Shown: in pieces, positions 10,961-24,300 of the stretch
Numbering within the stretch: the stretch's first letter is position 1
Layout of the letters: each line of letters opens with the position of its first letter
Assembly (NCBI RefSeq): GCF_022539665.2
Contig: NC_081335.1
Location: forward strand, 1,984,001 to 2,048,000
Direction of reading: 5' to 3'
DNA: 64,000 bases
Source: Daphnia carinata
Taxonomy: Eukaryota; Arthropoda; Branchiopoda; Diplostraca; Daphniidae
Notes under the pieces: model-generated
Told to the model about the DNA's origin: nothing
The model's input: only the letters and a program-made list of their open reading frames with translations
Database searches by the model: none
Made by a program: the position numbers and the translations under genes

Positions 10961-13900
10961 GCCTGGCGGAACTGCTGTTATGGCTTCGTTATACGACGTT
11001 CATAAAAACTAAAAAAAAAAATGGCACTTTTTATTTCTTTTAAAAGCGATATCCATTATAACAGCCCGCTATAACAGTTACATTCCCTACTGCTGACACT
11101 GACACAATTGCTAACGCTTTAGGCTATATAGATTTGCTGGACTTTCGCGGTTGCCTAAACCCTTTCCATTTTCAATCACAACACATCAAATACATCGCAT
11201 GTGACACAGATTCAAAAACGTTTGAAGGGCGGTGATCGTTCCAGCGGAAAGGGTTCCCTCATGACGGAATGGTTGAACATGCTGCGCAGACAAGAGAATT
11301 TTTTTTGTGCGGTCTAGCGCACGCAACGGCTTGTATTTAATAGCTATCGGCGGTCAGCAATATCCGGTTCTCTGTCAATGTTGACATGGAATGCGTGTCA
11401 TCAGATCTGTCGAGCCAATATATCATAGTCCCTTCATATACGATTTTGCGGTACGATGCTATAAGCGAAGCTTCGAGCTATTCGATATTTGTGTAGTATA
11501 AAGAATAATTTTTTTTTTTTTTAAAGGGATAGATTTTTTCTTATCACATTTTACCAGGGAAAGAAGCTGATGATTGACGGAATACCAGGGCATTTAAGTA
11601 CAGAGCCTAAATAGAAAGTACTGTCTACCCTGTAATAATATTACCACGCCCACACGGTGTCGTACATAATACTATCCCCTTCTTTTACTCCCGCACGAAG
11701 GTAAAAGCAGTTCGACACTGTCCCTATTTCTTTAAGAAAATGTCGGATAAGGAAAACACAATTTTCTATCCCCCTCCTTTTTGTGGTGACAGAATATCGT
11801 TTTCTCCATCTCCAACGGATTGATTAAATAAATCCTTTTGCTCATATCTGTACGAGGAATAAGAAATACCCCAAAAGAGAATCAAAACGTAAGGGAAGAA
11901 GAAGAAGGAAAAATGCGATAAATCAGATTAGACTCGATGAAGCAAGCACGTCGCTTGTCCTTCTGCTCCGGAGCAGTTCTTTCTCTCTTCCGGAATAAAT
12001 AGATGGTTACACATGTTGTCATAGAAACCTTGGCATCGAACGATATTTTTTGTTTTAATTACATTCAAAATAGTTGAAGAGAGAGAGATATAACAAAAAT
12101 TCGATGCCGCCTTGAAATAGATAAGAAAATTTGGCTTCTACTTTGCTGCTATCGCAAAAAAAAAACGAATTGGCAACTTGACAAACTCATCGGCGCGCGA
12201 AGATTCTTCTGTTTTCAAACGCAGCGCACAGCAAGAGGCCAAACAGTATCGTAATGCATTATTTAAAAAAGAAAGATAGGTCTTTAGATATACAGCACTC
12301 TCGGCACATACGCAATATGCATTTATCTAGCGAGCCGAGGAATAAAATCTTATCTATTCTTCTCTCACTCTTCGTGTACACAAAAGAATTGTCAACTATT
12401 TCTTTTGCCTTGATCCGTTTCAATTTATTTTTAGGAACGGGGACAAAACCAAACATTTCGACTGGCTAAGAAAGCTCTACACACACACACACGTGAAGCA
12501 CCCCATCATCCTTATGTTGAGAATGTTAGTATATCCAAAGCGACGCGGCTGCTAGTGGCGGGAATGCTTGGATTTTTTTTTAAGGGTCTTCTTCTTACAG
12601 TTGACGTGATGCTACTGTTGGATCGCGTGTGAAACGAAATCAGGCAAAAAAAATAAGGATTTAAGTGACGCTGTTTGCGAGAGAGGCTATGCATACAACC
12701 ATTTAAAGTGCGCTACTTCTATAAGGGCTCCGAAAAAAAGGCGTCAGCAACCAACCGTATTGTTGTGTGTAATCATCCCATTTCAAATAACAAACGCTCC
12801 TATTTATTCTTTAAAAAAAAACATGGCTTAAAGAAGTAAATGTCTGTGCTTATCCTAACAGATGCTCAAAAAACCCTATCTATTTGACTCCCGGAGTTGT
12901 CTCTTTGCAAGTCGAATTCCAATCTTCAAGTTGAAAGGACGCCAGAATAAAGAAGACGCTATTGAATACTATTTTCTATTTAGGACGTGTACAGCCTATA
13001 TACATTGGAATAGAGGCCATGTGTATATACAGTAAAGACTATGCGGATATAGTTAGGCGAGTCCCCCCCCCCCCATAATAACCCACACGAAATCTCCTTT
13101 TGCGTGAGACTCTGTGGGGTTCACGCCCTTGATTGAATCGATAAGCCATCGGCTTGTTGTGTGTCTCAACTGAATTGAGATTTATCTCTATTGGGAAGCC
13201 CTTTTTTTTCTTCGGGTACTCGAACTCAACGGATGATGGGGCTATAGATAAATAGGGACAATGCCACCTAGTGATTGAAACCTTCTCAGTCGTGAATTTA
13301 TTTGTGTGTTAAGACTTCGAGACCCTATTCAGCAAACAAAGGCAACTCCTTTGTACTGCGGAAAAGAAAGGGAAAACAAAAATGGGAAAAACTCCAGCTT
13401 CCGTGACCTCCCCCGGCCATGAAAAAGTTTTTTGACAAGTCAATCTAATGTTTGCTGGGGTTCCTATACATCGATACGGTTGGGAAAACTTAAAAAACTA
13501 TACATAAAAGACCGTGAAAAAGCAATATCAGGCAAAAATAGAAAAAAGAGTTTTCAACTTGTGTTTGTAGGCGACCGGTTCATTGGGTCATCTATGACTG
13601 ATGTCACTTTATATTGCAACCGACCGATTTATGAGCTGACTTGCAGCTCCATTCAGCTGTGTATATTAAGATATGTACGAGCAACTTGACTATTCCTTTT
13701 GATCCTCTTTTAATGACCCGCAGCTACACTTGAAATTCTGTTTCAACTTCTCTCTTTTCAGCGCAACCCAATCGTATAAACTCTCAGTTTCAATCAAACA
13801 GACGCCGTGTATGTTTCTATTGATCCTACGCTTGATTAATTTTCAAGTCGATACAACTGAACAGCGTCGCAGTTTCGGCTAGACGGATTTTCCTACATGT

Positions 13901-16900
13901 TCATTACATCGCAGTGAAGTCAGGGAATAAACCACATTACTTTTGTGATAACCCGTTTGAAATTTTTTTTGGATACAACCAACCCGATAGGTCTGATGAA
14001 TTGAGGGACTTCAATGAGCAAATTCTCTTTCATGGCAAAAGGAATGCCTTGAAATTCCGCACTGTTTCATGCACATCAATCCGTTTACCGCCAATTCTAT
14101 TTAACGGTATTAAAATATATCCACTCCCCCACGGATTGGCTTACATCAACTTTGATAACGTCGTTATTGGCTGCATTTATTATTCATGGATGTTTCTCAG
14201 GACGAAAGGCAGGAGATACCATGAAAGAAACGAGTTAAACAGAGTTTCGAAAGAACTAGCTGGAGGCAAAAAAGGGGTTCCTCTTTAATATATATCTATG
14301 TGGCTAGATTATGCAGAAAAGGAGTCCTTTACAGCGGACAGAAGGAGCCAGTCTAGCTGTATAGAATCCATCTGCGTATTCCTCCCCCCCACCCTATAGA
14401 AAAGGAGACACATAACTCGATCAAATCCAATCAAGGTTGGGCTATACGAGACAGGGAATTGAAGAAGAGCTGCACAGTAAACTTGGATAAAAGTATCAGC
14501 ATTTTCGTTCGATTGATTCGACTGGGATATACTTTTTCAGGCGAAGCTAATGCAAGGCATTCGTAATGAACGGCGAGTCATACAATCGAATTTTGCGGTC
14601 GAGACTTTTAAATTGACCTCCTATTCTCTTGAATTACAACAAGATTTTAGTTAAACTGGCAGTTACGCAATAAGAATTTTAAAATCAGTTTTTTTTTATA
14701 ACAAAAGACAAATGATGTGAAGGGACACCTGCTTTTATCAGGTGCGGCTCGTATGCTAAATGGCACCTGAGGACACCCGTACGCGGCTTGTTTAATAAAT
14801 TGGGTGTGTACATCAATTGGTATTTCAAGTTTGAACGCGAGAAAGAACTTGGGATCGCTGACGGATCGTGACCATTTCTAATACCCCCCATGTTTTTTTC
14901 CCCTCTAATAACCCTTGGCTATGAACCAATAGATTATGACGTAAATGGCACCTAAAGCAACATGCTTAATCTTTCTGTCTGGCATAGAAAAACAGGTAGG
15001 GTATTTTACCTTGAGAGAAAAACGTTGTTTCTATACTGACGAGAAAATAAATTTTTCAAGAAAAATGTGTAACAAACAACGCCAGCAAAAATAACTTGCT
15101 AAATAATATTTTCAACAAGAGGCCTAACAATCACAATTTGGCGCGATTCATTTGTTTAATTTTACACAGGTAAACTATTAAAATGATTCGTATTTCTAAA
15201 AAACGTGAACATTCATTCCATCGCACATGTACAGACGACGTCCTATTTTACATAGCCGGAAAGACTAGCCATTTTCGTTATACGACAGCAAAAAAAACCA
15301 AGTTCGTCAAGTCCGTGATGCGGATACATCGCCCTAAAAAAAAAAACCCTGAAAGAGAAATCAGACAACGCAAAAAAAAAAGAAAGAAGGGGAGATGGGG
15401 AAAAGAGAGATAGACGACTTGAGACATCGAGCGAAGACCGTGATCGAAAATTGGAGTGACTTGACGGAGCGGCAACGAAGGGGCTAAGAGAGGATTTCCG
15501 ACCGAAAAGAGAAGAGTCCTTCCATCAGTTCGCCTTTATAAACTGTCACGACATGTACGTGGATATATAGGAATTGGAGAAAATAGAAAAGGCTATACAT
15601 GTACCCAGCCAGTAATTATCAATTTGTCTCCACAACACGGGACCGGTCGGAAATTCGATTGAGCGCTAGCGTCTACGTATCATTAGACAAGCGTGCGCAG
15701 GAGAAAAAAAAAAGGGGGGGCCTATGTTTGTGAGAGCTCCATCATCAGCGCAATATACGTAAGGGCCTTAACTTGAGGAGAGGATTATAAGCATCACTTG
15801 CATAGATATAGACGCGTGAATGCAATTTATCCATCTATGATAGGCGTGAAAAGGGAGACACGTATAATAGAGGCTAAAATAGAAACATAATGGCTTCAAG
15901 CTCGCATTATCTTGCACAATTACCGTCGTAGACTTAAAGCAGCACTTGTCCCTTATTCGAATCAGCTCTTTTGCGAAAAAAAATATAAGGAATCAGCATC
16001 AGAAAGGGAAAAAATGCCGATCAAAGAACTGAATGAAAAAGCGAAAACTTTTGTGTGTCACTCCTTCCATCCGTGATTGATTTGTTCTTTTTCCCGCATA
16101 GAGTCCCTCGCTTTGGATTTCACATCATCATTTCCTTGATCCATCAAGTACCTTGTAGAGCCCTTTTTTTTCCTGACACACAATTCAAAAACTCTTTTCG
16201 CTGAGCTTCTTATATGATGAGAGACTTTTGCCATCGTGCAAGCCAGCGCATCTATATAATATACATCCTTTCGTCCCTCATCTTTTTTTGTCTCTTTACA
16301 ATTTCTACCCTCCCTTATACTTTGTGGGTGAACTTCAGGGCACTACTCTGAAAAGGACTAGAATTATAGGCGATGTGTTTTATGTGCGCGGTTATCCCAA
16401 ACGTACAAGCGTGTTTACCGCACGCCGGGCGTGATGTCAATCCGATCCCACGGAGATCACGTACTTTTTTATTCTTTTTTCCCTTCCCTTATATCATTTG
16501 ATATTTGATGCTGGTCATGATGGACACGGGGTTCATCTAGACGTATATAGATATCGGGCTTTTGCTTTGATTCGTATCAACCCGTCGTCACATTCGATAA
16601 TATCAAAAATGTTGGACGTGTCAGTTTTTGAATCACGCGCTGCCCGTTGATCGCATTATCGACCGGCTCAATATAAAAATGTATCGAGTTTACTTGATAG
16701 AGATTATAGTCAGTTGCGAGTGTCACACACTAGAGCATCTTTGCCACGAGCGCAGGTATTTGATCGGCTTGAGTCTATTATGTATTATATTTAAAAAATC
16801 AAAGATTATTGACTAGCTTTGATGAAAATTTTATTTTTTATTGCAAACGTAAAATTTTAAAATCCACTGCGTCGGGCAAGTACGAAAAGTGTGCGCACAC

Positions 16901-19900
16901 TCCAACAATTAAAGCAAATTCGATGTTGTTACGATCGTCGTTAAAATCAATCTCTTTTCGTCCATTGTGTTTTCAACGAGATACACGAGAACTTTCAACA
17001 CAAAAGAAGGGTCACCTAGTCCAATTCATGTCCTGTCCGTCTTGTATCTACAAAAATCTAACGTCCGGTAGCCTGTTCCGTCGATGGTTACCGCCCATTT
17101 TCCTGAACAAAACAAGAGAACCTAAAAATCGCTTATTTGTTGATTCGTTCGTTTTTGTTGCTATACTCGGCTATAAGCAAAGAGACAAGTTTTTATTTGG
17201 TTCTGTATATACACGCTTGTTAAGTCAGTTATAACCTAGTTCGACTTTTCCTGCCCCGTTCTATTCTCAATCCGATTGTGTGTTGCCGCTCGAATTGCCT
17301 CGTGACGTCGACCCCTTCGTCCAAACAAACACGAACTCCTCCAGCCTCACAAAGCCCCCGAGTTCGATATAACCAAACGATTTTTTTCATTAAAAAAAAT
17401 TTACAAAACAAAAAGGAAGAAGAGGAGCATGAAGAACGTTTTGTTATTTCCATAAGAAAGATGGAAGTTTCCGGTTTGTTTTCTTTTCTCGTTCCACTTT
17501 TACAGATGTAACTTTCTGGTGGGGCTTGTTATCGTTCTTCGTGCTTCTCTATAGTCACCGCTTTGCTGGATCATTTCTCATCTGCTCTACATAATACAGC
17601 GGAATGTCATCCTCGTTCATCCTCGCTTTTTTTTTTTTTATAAAGTTCAAAACATTGAAAAAATATTAAAAGATTGTTGCCGTGTCTACAAGATGATGAT
17701 GACTGAGAGAAGCGGACGACCAACAATCCATCACGATGGGTTATAATATATATAGATAAATTTTGAAAAAAAAACGAGTCGAGACATCTGCCGCTGTACA
17801 ACCTCCCATGTTGTTCTTCTTCTTTCGGATATAACAAGTGATTCATCACGCATTCGCAGCAGTGTCCGACACCTTGGGTATAGGAGCGCTTGCCCCGCCC
17901 GAGATGTTGGCCATCACGATGGCAAACGCATTATACACTGCATAATGAACGAAAAAGAAAAGAAAATTGGAATCGATCCTGCGCCCTTGCATATTTAGGC
18001 CGAAGTAAAAATAAGAAAGAGATGCCGCTAAGAATTCGAAAAGCATGTCCGTTCGAGCGAACGATGATGCTCAATCTCATTACTGATACAGGGTGGGGTG
18101 GCGGATGCGACAACGTACAGGAGATGAAGAGGATCTATGGATGCATGGAGGGATGTCAAGTTGGACTGATAATATATTCACAACAAACATTTTTCTTTTT
18201 AAATAAATAAAAATTCTTGTTTTATTCATCGATTCCGCCGCTTCTTCTTTTTTCAAAGTAAATCTCAGTGTCTATAAAAAAAAAAGGGACTTAAACCTCG
18301 TTTAGCGTAAACTGGAATCGATGATGGATAGATTAAAGGGCTATGGTTGATGGCTTGAAAAAATGGAATAAATACTGTATTCTGTTTGATGCGGCATAAC
18401 GAGCCATTACACTCGCGTTCGTGCGAACTCTTTGACTGTTTCCCTCCCCCCACGCACAGGCTGCTGTGCATATTACGCTTCTCATTATCTGGCGCATATA
18501 GAATATATCGTCAGCTGAGTCAGCCATAACGGGAGATTGCAAAAAGAGAAAACAAAATAATAAAAAAAAAAGGAAATTGGAAAATCTTCAGACAAAACGA
18601 ATTTACAAAGGCAACAAATTTAAATAACAAAAGCCGAAATCCTATTAAATCAATAAAAGGATACATCACACGCAAGAAATTCAATCAACTTTAGATTCTT
18701 TTTTTTCTAATCCCAATGAAGAAATGAAAAACAATTTCTTTTGATGTGTTCCATTGGGGAACCATATGGGAAAGAGAATAAATAAATAAAATTTATTGCA
18801 TCTCAGGAGTCGATTTTGAAAAAAAAAAAAGAAGGAAAAATCGCAATCTATTTAGATTTCCAAAACAGAAGCCAAACACACACCCCGCAGCAATAAAACA
18901 CCAACGTCGAGGCGACGGCCATCGACTACGATGTTCTTCGAAAAAAGGGAGCCTGAGACCTTTTTGCCGCTTTTGTAATATATGAATCAGGAAATGAAGT
19001 TTTTGCGTGAGTGAGATAGACAAAAGGATAACAAAGAGATGAAGCTAATAACGAATAAAAAAAAACAGCTGCTGTATGTTAGCGTGCTGCGAAGGCAAAC
19101 CGAAACCAAATGAAAAAAAAGGGGAATGGAAACGAAAGAGAAATGATTTAACAAAACAAATAAATATGTATCACGAACCGAAAAAAAAAAAAAATATATA
19201 CAAAAGAATGAGATGATGCCACCACAGCGACTGCTGTTGCTCCTATTTAGATTCTCCTTCCGACCGCCGGGCGCTCTCAGGTCCCCCTCCCCCCGCCCTT
19301 TTCTGCATCTGTATGATCATGAATATGGAGGCAAAGTCGCTTTCGGCATAAAGATCCTCGCACACCACCTGCGACCATCCCCATAACGACTTGATTCAGA
19401 GGCGGATGCTCCCCTCGTCTCAAAAAAAAAAAGACGCTATACGACGCATCCGCAAAAAAAGGGGGCGGCGGAATTGTGTGTGTACTGGGCTCGAAGTCAC
19501 CGCAGCACACATCGTCATCTTCGGTGAAGCTGTATATGGCTGAACACGACATCGAACTTTAATCCGACGGTTTGACGCACTCGGGAAGTCGCTGTCGTTA
19601 TTCTTTTTTTTTTTTTTGCCTAGCCTCCGAGGGTGTAGGAGACACGACGGAAGGATTTCCGTCTCGTGCTGTATTAGCGTATAGACTGTACGCAGCAAGT
19701 CCCGCGGGATAACAAGAAAGAAGGAAGAAAGAAGGAAAAAATAAGGAAAATAAACGTGTGTACATAGTGTCGCCGGGAATATTCAAATTCAAGTTGGATT
19801 TTTTTTTTGTTTAATAAAAAATAAGCATTCCACCAGCGCAATTAAACTATGATACTACACAATTATTTTTCTTATTTAAGCAGACAAGTATGTACCATCA

Positions 19901-20942
19901 AAATGAGTGTGGAGTATGAAATGATTTAACTTTTCGTTTCAATCTGTCTACGCGCCACGAAATCAAAATTGGTCAAAATGAACATTGATCAGAACTTCAC
20001 AGTCAGTTCTGAAAAATGAGGTTTCTTTCATTTCAACTTGGGGACAAAGGTGGACGTTCGTCACTGGGCTTTCCTTGTCCTAAGGCAAAACATTGAAAAC
20101 GAACAAGGAGATTCATTGGCGTAAAGAAAAAATCTTTAAGGGGATCTGTTTTGTAAATTTGAAGTGGTAGGACGCTGTTGCCTAGGGGATACGTATTCCG
20201 TTAACGACTGTACTTGCAGGAAAGTACTAATCAGAATCCGATGCACAGAACATAGGAACACAATGTTCATTGGTCAAAAACATGAAAAATGAATGCCAGT
20301 TTTGAATAAAAACCATCAAGTAAAAAAATATCGTCTACAACGCGATTACCACACCCCTATTCGCGCACGATGGTGAAATGGGAAAAGGCGTGGCATCCGA
20401 AGAGTGAGATGTTTGCGTATTTTTCACAAGCAACTTACTTTTCCACACAGAATGTTTAACATTTATAAAACCATTCAATTTGTAAGGGTGGAATTGGACA
20501 TACTAACGTTTAATTTTAGTCAACTCGACAAATCAAATGAAGGACAAATTATTTCCAGCGTATTTTCTAAGCCAATCGAGAGTGAAAACAGAGGGAGAGT
20601 TCCCGCTTGAACAACCAAAGTTTGTTACGTTGTCATACAAGGGTCGCAAAGAAGCCTTTCTTGCTAGCTGTGAAGTGATGAAAGTTGTGAACCTTAACCA
20701 GCTAACCGTAATGCGCGTGTACGACTAAAGGTTGTGGCAAAAATAACTATACATGCATCAATTACATTTTCTTATCCATCTCCTTTCAAACCATCATTGT
20801 TTGGCAAGATAAAACTCCTAATATTTAGGCTTTACCTTTGAAGTTTTAAACTGCCAATTCGATTGTGCTCGTAAATAGTCTATTCGACAACAACTGGTCC
20901 CGCAAAGCCAATGAGCAAAACACAAAATAACAATCGAATCGG
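10961..20942. other. Long non-coding stretch
   Basis: About 10 kb in which I recognise no gene. It contains many A/T runs, a C-run near 13,064-13,074, a CA repeat at 12,481-12,492, and a minus-strand CACTAGGTGGCAT at about 13,263-13,275 that resembles a CTCF site. Open frames such as 13,914-14,288 and 16,809-17,234 have no domain, splice or codon support. Confidence 0.5.
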
Positions 20943-21338
20943 CTATATTGACAATGCAAAAAAAAAAAAAATAAATTCATATTTTCTAATCTCCATGTCA
21001 ACGCTGATGTCGGTGCTAATCCATGTATCAACGTTAACTGGAAATGTCTATAACGTTCGATAAATGTTACAGCATACCTGGAAAGACGATGTGATGGCCG
21101 GCAAAGTTCATCAAACGACACAATTCAACGGAGAATAGCTACCACAGAAATAAGCCAAACATACCAGCTTCGAGTACTAAAACTACAAAAAGGAAATATC
21201 TCGAATTATTCCACTTACCCTTTCTCGTTGTTTGAGCTGCTTAGGTGGGTTGGTAATGTCTCCTCCAACGTGTAGAAACTCGTCGACAGCTTGCTTTCCC
21301 ACGCCTCTCAGCACAGCAATAATTAAACGGACTTCCAT
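20943..21338 (-). CDS. Possible short three-exon gene, function unknown
   Basis: Minus-strand model: exon 21219-21338 starts with ATG and encodes 40 residues (MEVRLIIAVLRGVGKQ, then VDEFLHVGGDITNPP) ending at a strong GTAAGT donor. Exon 21078-21138 follows in phase 0 (LFSVELCRLMNFAGHH...) with donor GTATGC. Exon 20943-21037 follows in phase 1 (VNVDTWISTDISVDMEIRKY) and stops after a T-run. Three in-phase junctions are more than I would expect by chance, but the C-terminal Phe-run from poly-T is odd and no family is recognised. It could be a degraded gene, a transposon remnant or a chance model. Confidence 0.25.
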
Positions 21339-24300
21339 GTCGACGAAATGGCTTGAAGAGATGCGACCACGTTGACAGCAGACACTGATGTGGGTGCATC
21401 ATGCAAAATGGCGCTGAAATTGACTTTAAATAAATCTGGCAATTTTCCGCTTTCACAGGTGCCAAATGATGAAATCGATTTTTTCGAATTTATCTTCCTT
21501 TTTAAAAAATGTAAATAACTAATAATTATACTCTAAATAATTCAATAGAATTTTTCCCTTGGCAAGAAATGACAATTGCACCGAAATACGTAATTATCAC
21601 AACTGATCAAATGTGATGAATATTGCACGTTGCAATAGATAAATCTGTCAACCATGACATGGATTAAGAGCCTTCTCGAAGGTTGTTGTCGGTCACAAGT
21701 CTCCTGCCGCCCAATCTGTAAGCTTCGTTTTTGTTTGGGAGAACTAAATTATTCGTAAATATCTTGACAGCCGTCCAGTTCAGTTAATTTACGTTCATAG
21801 TATACAATCAATCAAGTTGATTGTTGGAATGACAACCCAAAGATACATAATATATCGCATCAGCAATGAAGCAAAACCAAGTTCCCCGAAGCACAATTTA
21901 GTCACGAGGCATTGGATGAGAATACCAGTTCGGAGAAAAGTAAAACATCATGGCGGCTTCATGGCACGAATTATCTCTTCGAAATGCAACTGGTAATTCT
22001 AAATAGCGAACTCTAACAATGAGTTTGTCGTCCAAAAGAATTTGTAGAACAACATGTTGAAAAATGATGTCATCTCTCACTTATTGCTGCTTAAGTTTTG
22101 AGTTTATCGCTATCTCACTTTCAGGGAGATGCCTAATAGATATTTCATTTTGCCTTGTAGTTAGCATGACTGATGCTAAACGACATGTTCGGCCTACTGG
22201 TACGATGAAAATACGCTACGTATCGTAAAGTGGCGGACTGCGGGAACTGGACAACCATTTTGAGTTTCGCTCACCTACAGAGCCACATGTCGTAATAGCT
22301 GGGTAAGTCGAAATTTAAAACCAATTCATTTTGTACAGCATGCTCCCATCGGAAATTGTTTGGATCATTATTGCGCGGATGGCCTCCGTAAACTTCGAAA
22401 CAATCTACGTGCACAGATGTTTTAACTCGACTTGCATAGACGTCTCAATGGCGACCAAAGTTCATTTCTTAAACTACCAAGATTTTACTGAGAAACTGGT
22501 TATTAGGGGGGCGTTTAAAAAGGATAGCGTTATTCGCCTACATGTTGTGTATGTGCTGCAGCCATGGGCTAGTCTTTTCGAAACATATCCGCCATTTCTT
22601 TTCTTGTACGTTGTCTTTGCTGCTTCGTTCGCAACGGCGAAACTGCAATTTTTGTCTGAAATGTTTTTGTTTTTACGAAAATCCCAAATTATCTTGAGTG
22701 CCCTAAAGCGGTGAAAAGCAATGTTTTCGATTTTCAGATTACTCGTTAGGTCGTACGCTCATCAAAGTTGTCATGTATTGAATGCTTTTTCATCGATGAC
22801 ATAAAATGAACATTGAAGCTCTCTTGTTGACCTTGCTAGGCTTTCTAAAGATTTCTGATTTTCATTTGAGTTCCACCATTTACATTGGTTTTTGCTCTTG
22901 TGTTTACACCACTGTGGTTTGATGTGCAAGATTGATATTTAAGACAAATGTTCAGTTCAGCTCCTTTGCCAAACCTAAAGAGAATAGCGTGGGCGATGGG
23001 CGTTTTTCGTATCTATATTTTTCTTGTTTCTGTCTATGGCGGGTGAGCGCCATGTTATCATTGGCCATTTGGTAGTCCAACATGGCCGAATTGCCAGCCA
23101 ATGCCAATTGAATCTTAAAGTTGTTGCCATTCGTGAACACAGATTGTTCCACTCTTAAGTAATATCATATTTGAAAAAAAAATTTTTAAATAATCCTTTA
23201 ACCTTGAAATTACTGGACAATTTTTTTTATTGAAAGCATTAATCGATCTGATAATTTTGAAAAAGAAATCCCCTACCCAGTAGCGTACGAATTGTTCCCA
23301 AACTTTGCAACAGTCACATTCAGTTAAAATTGAACGGTACAATGAACGGGAATGCTCGCTCTAGCGTGACTTACTACCGCCATGCTGTCACGATGATGAT
23401 TGAATTCAAATATGAAGCTTTCCAACAGTTGCCCTCGTTCCTTGAAAAAGAAGTAAACCAAGCGCAAAAATGGCCAATCGGTTCGCCGACATTTATTTCT
23501 TTTGCCAATTGTCTGTTGATTTGTGCACCCTGACATAAAATGGACGACCTGTGTTGCGCTGATGCGTGCCAGTAGTTGTTCCTTTCTCATGCCTTTTTAT
23601 TTTTTTCGTTCCTGGAACAATTCCAAAATCCAGTAACATCATCGTCACTGCCTATAAGCACGTGACGTTTTTTTTTTCGTAACATTTAGAACTCAGCGGG
23701 GTTCCATGCTTGTGCGCCTTCATTCATCCGCTCATTCATTCAAATTGCCCGCGAGTTGTGTAAACGCATTCGTCTAAATGCCCCATAGATATCAAACTCT
23801 TGCCACAAGATTTTGATTTTCTTGTTTGAAACAAATTTTACGGATGCTTCATCATTTCCTATACTTTGTGTATCTGTAATATTTCTTGTTTGACGTACAT
23901 TTAAGTAGGACGCGTGTCGGCATCGCAACTAATCACGCGCTCGATTAGTCTGACCGAAATTCTGAAAACAATTCCAGTTAATAGTTTAATCATTCACGAA
24001 AATGTTGTGATTTTCTTTTGTCAATGAATCTTTGAAAATAATGAAGTGCGGCAAAAACTTTCGGGATTCATTCTCCATTTAATTGTAGTCTGTTCTCGGA
24101 TATTCATCTTGATATGAGGGGAAAAAACAAAAGCAGCCCATCTTATTGTTTAAGTACCATTCAGTATTAAGTTCTATCAACTCTAAAAGTATTACAAGAT
24201 TCAAAGGAAGCGGAAATGAAGCCCAAAAGTTTTTGTGACGTGCAAAAGAAAAACAATAGAATTATACACAATAGATAGCGCGAGGGTCCCGTCTCAGATT

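Noticed and set aside
16809-17234. 141-codon plus-strand frame
   Set aside because: No recognisable family or regulatory context; length is within chance expectation for this window.
21898-22080. Minus-strand frame of 60 codons that looks protein-like
   Set aside because: No acceptor with consistent phase could be tied to it with confidence; it could be a remnant of a gene or transposon.
22331-22714. 127-codon plus-strand frame
   Set aside because: Phe/Leu-rich product with no domain, start context or splice partner.
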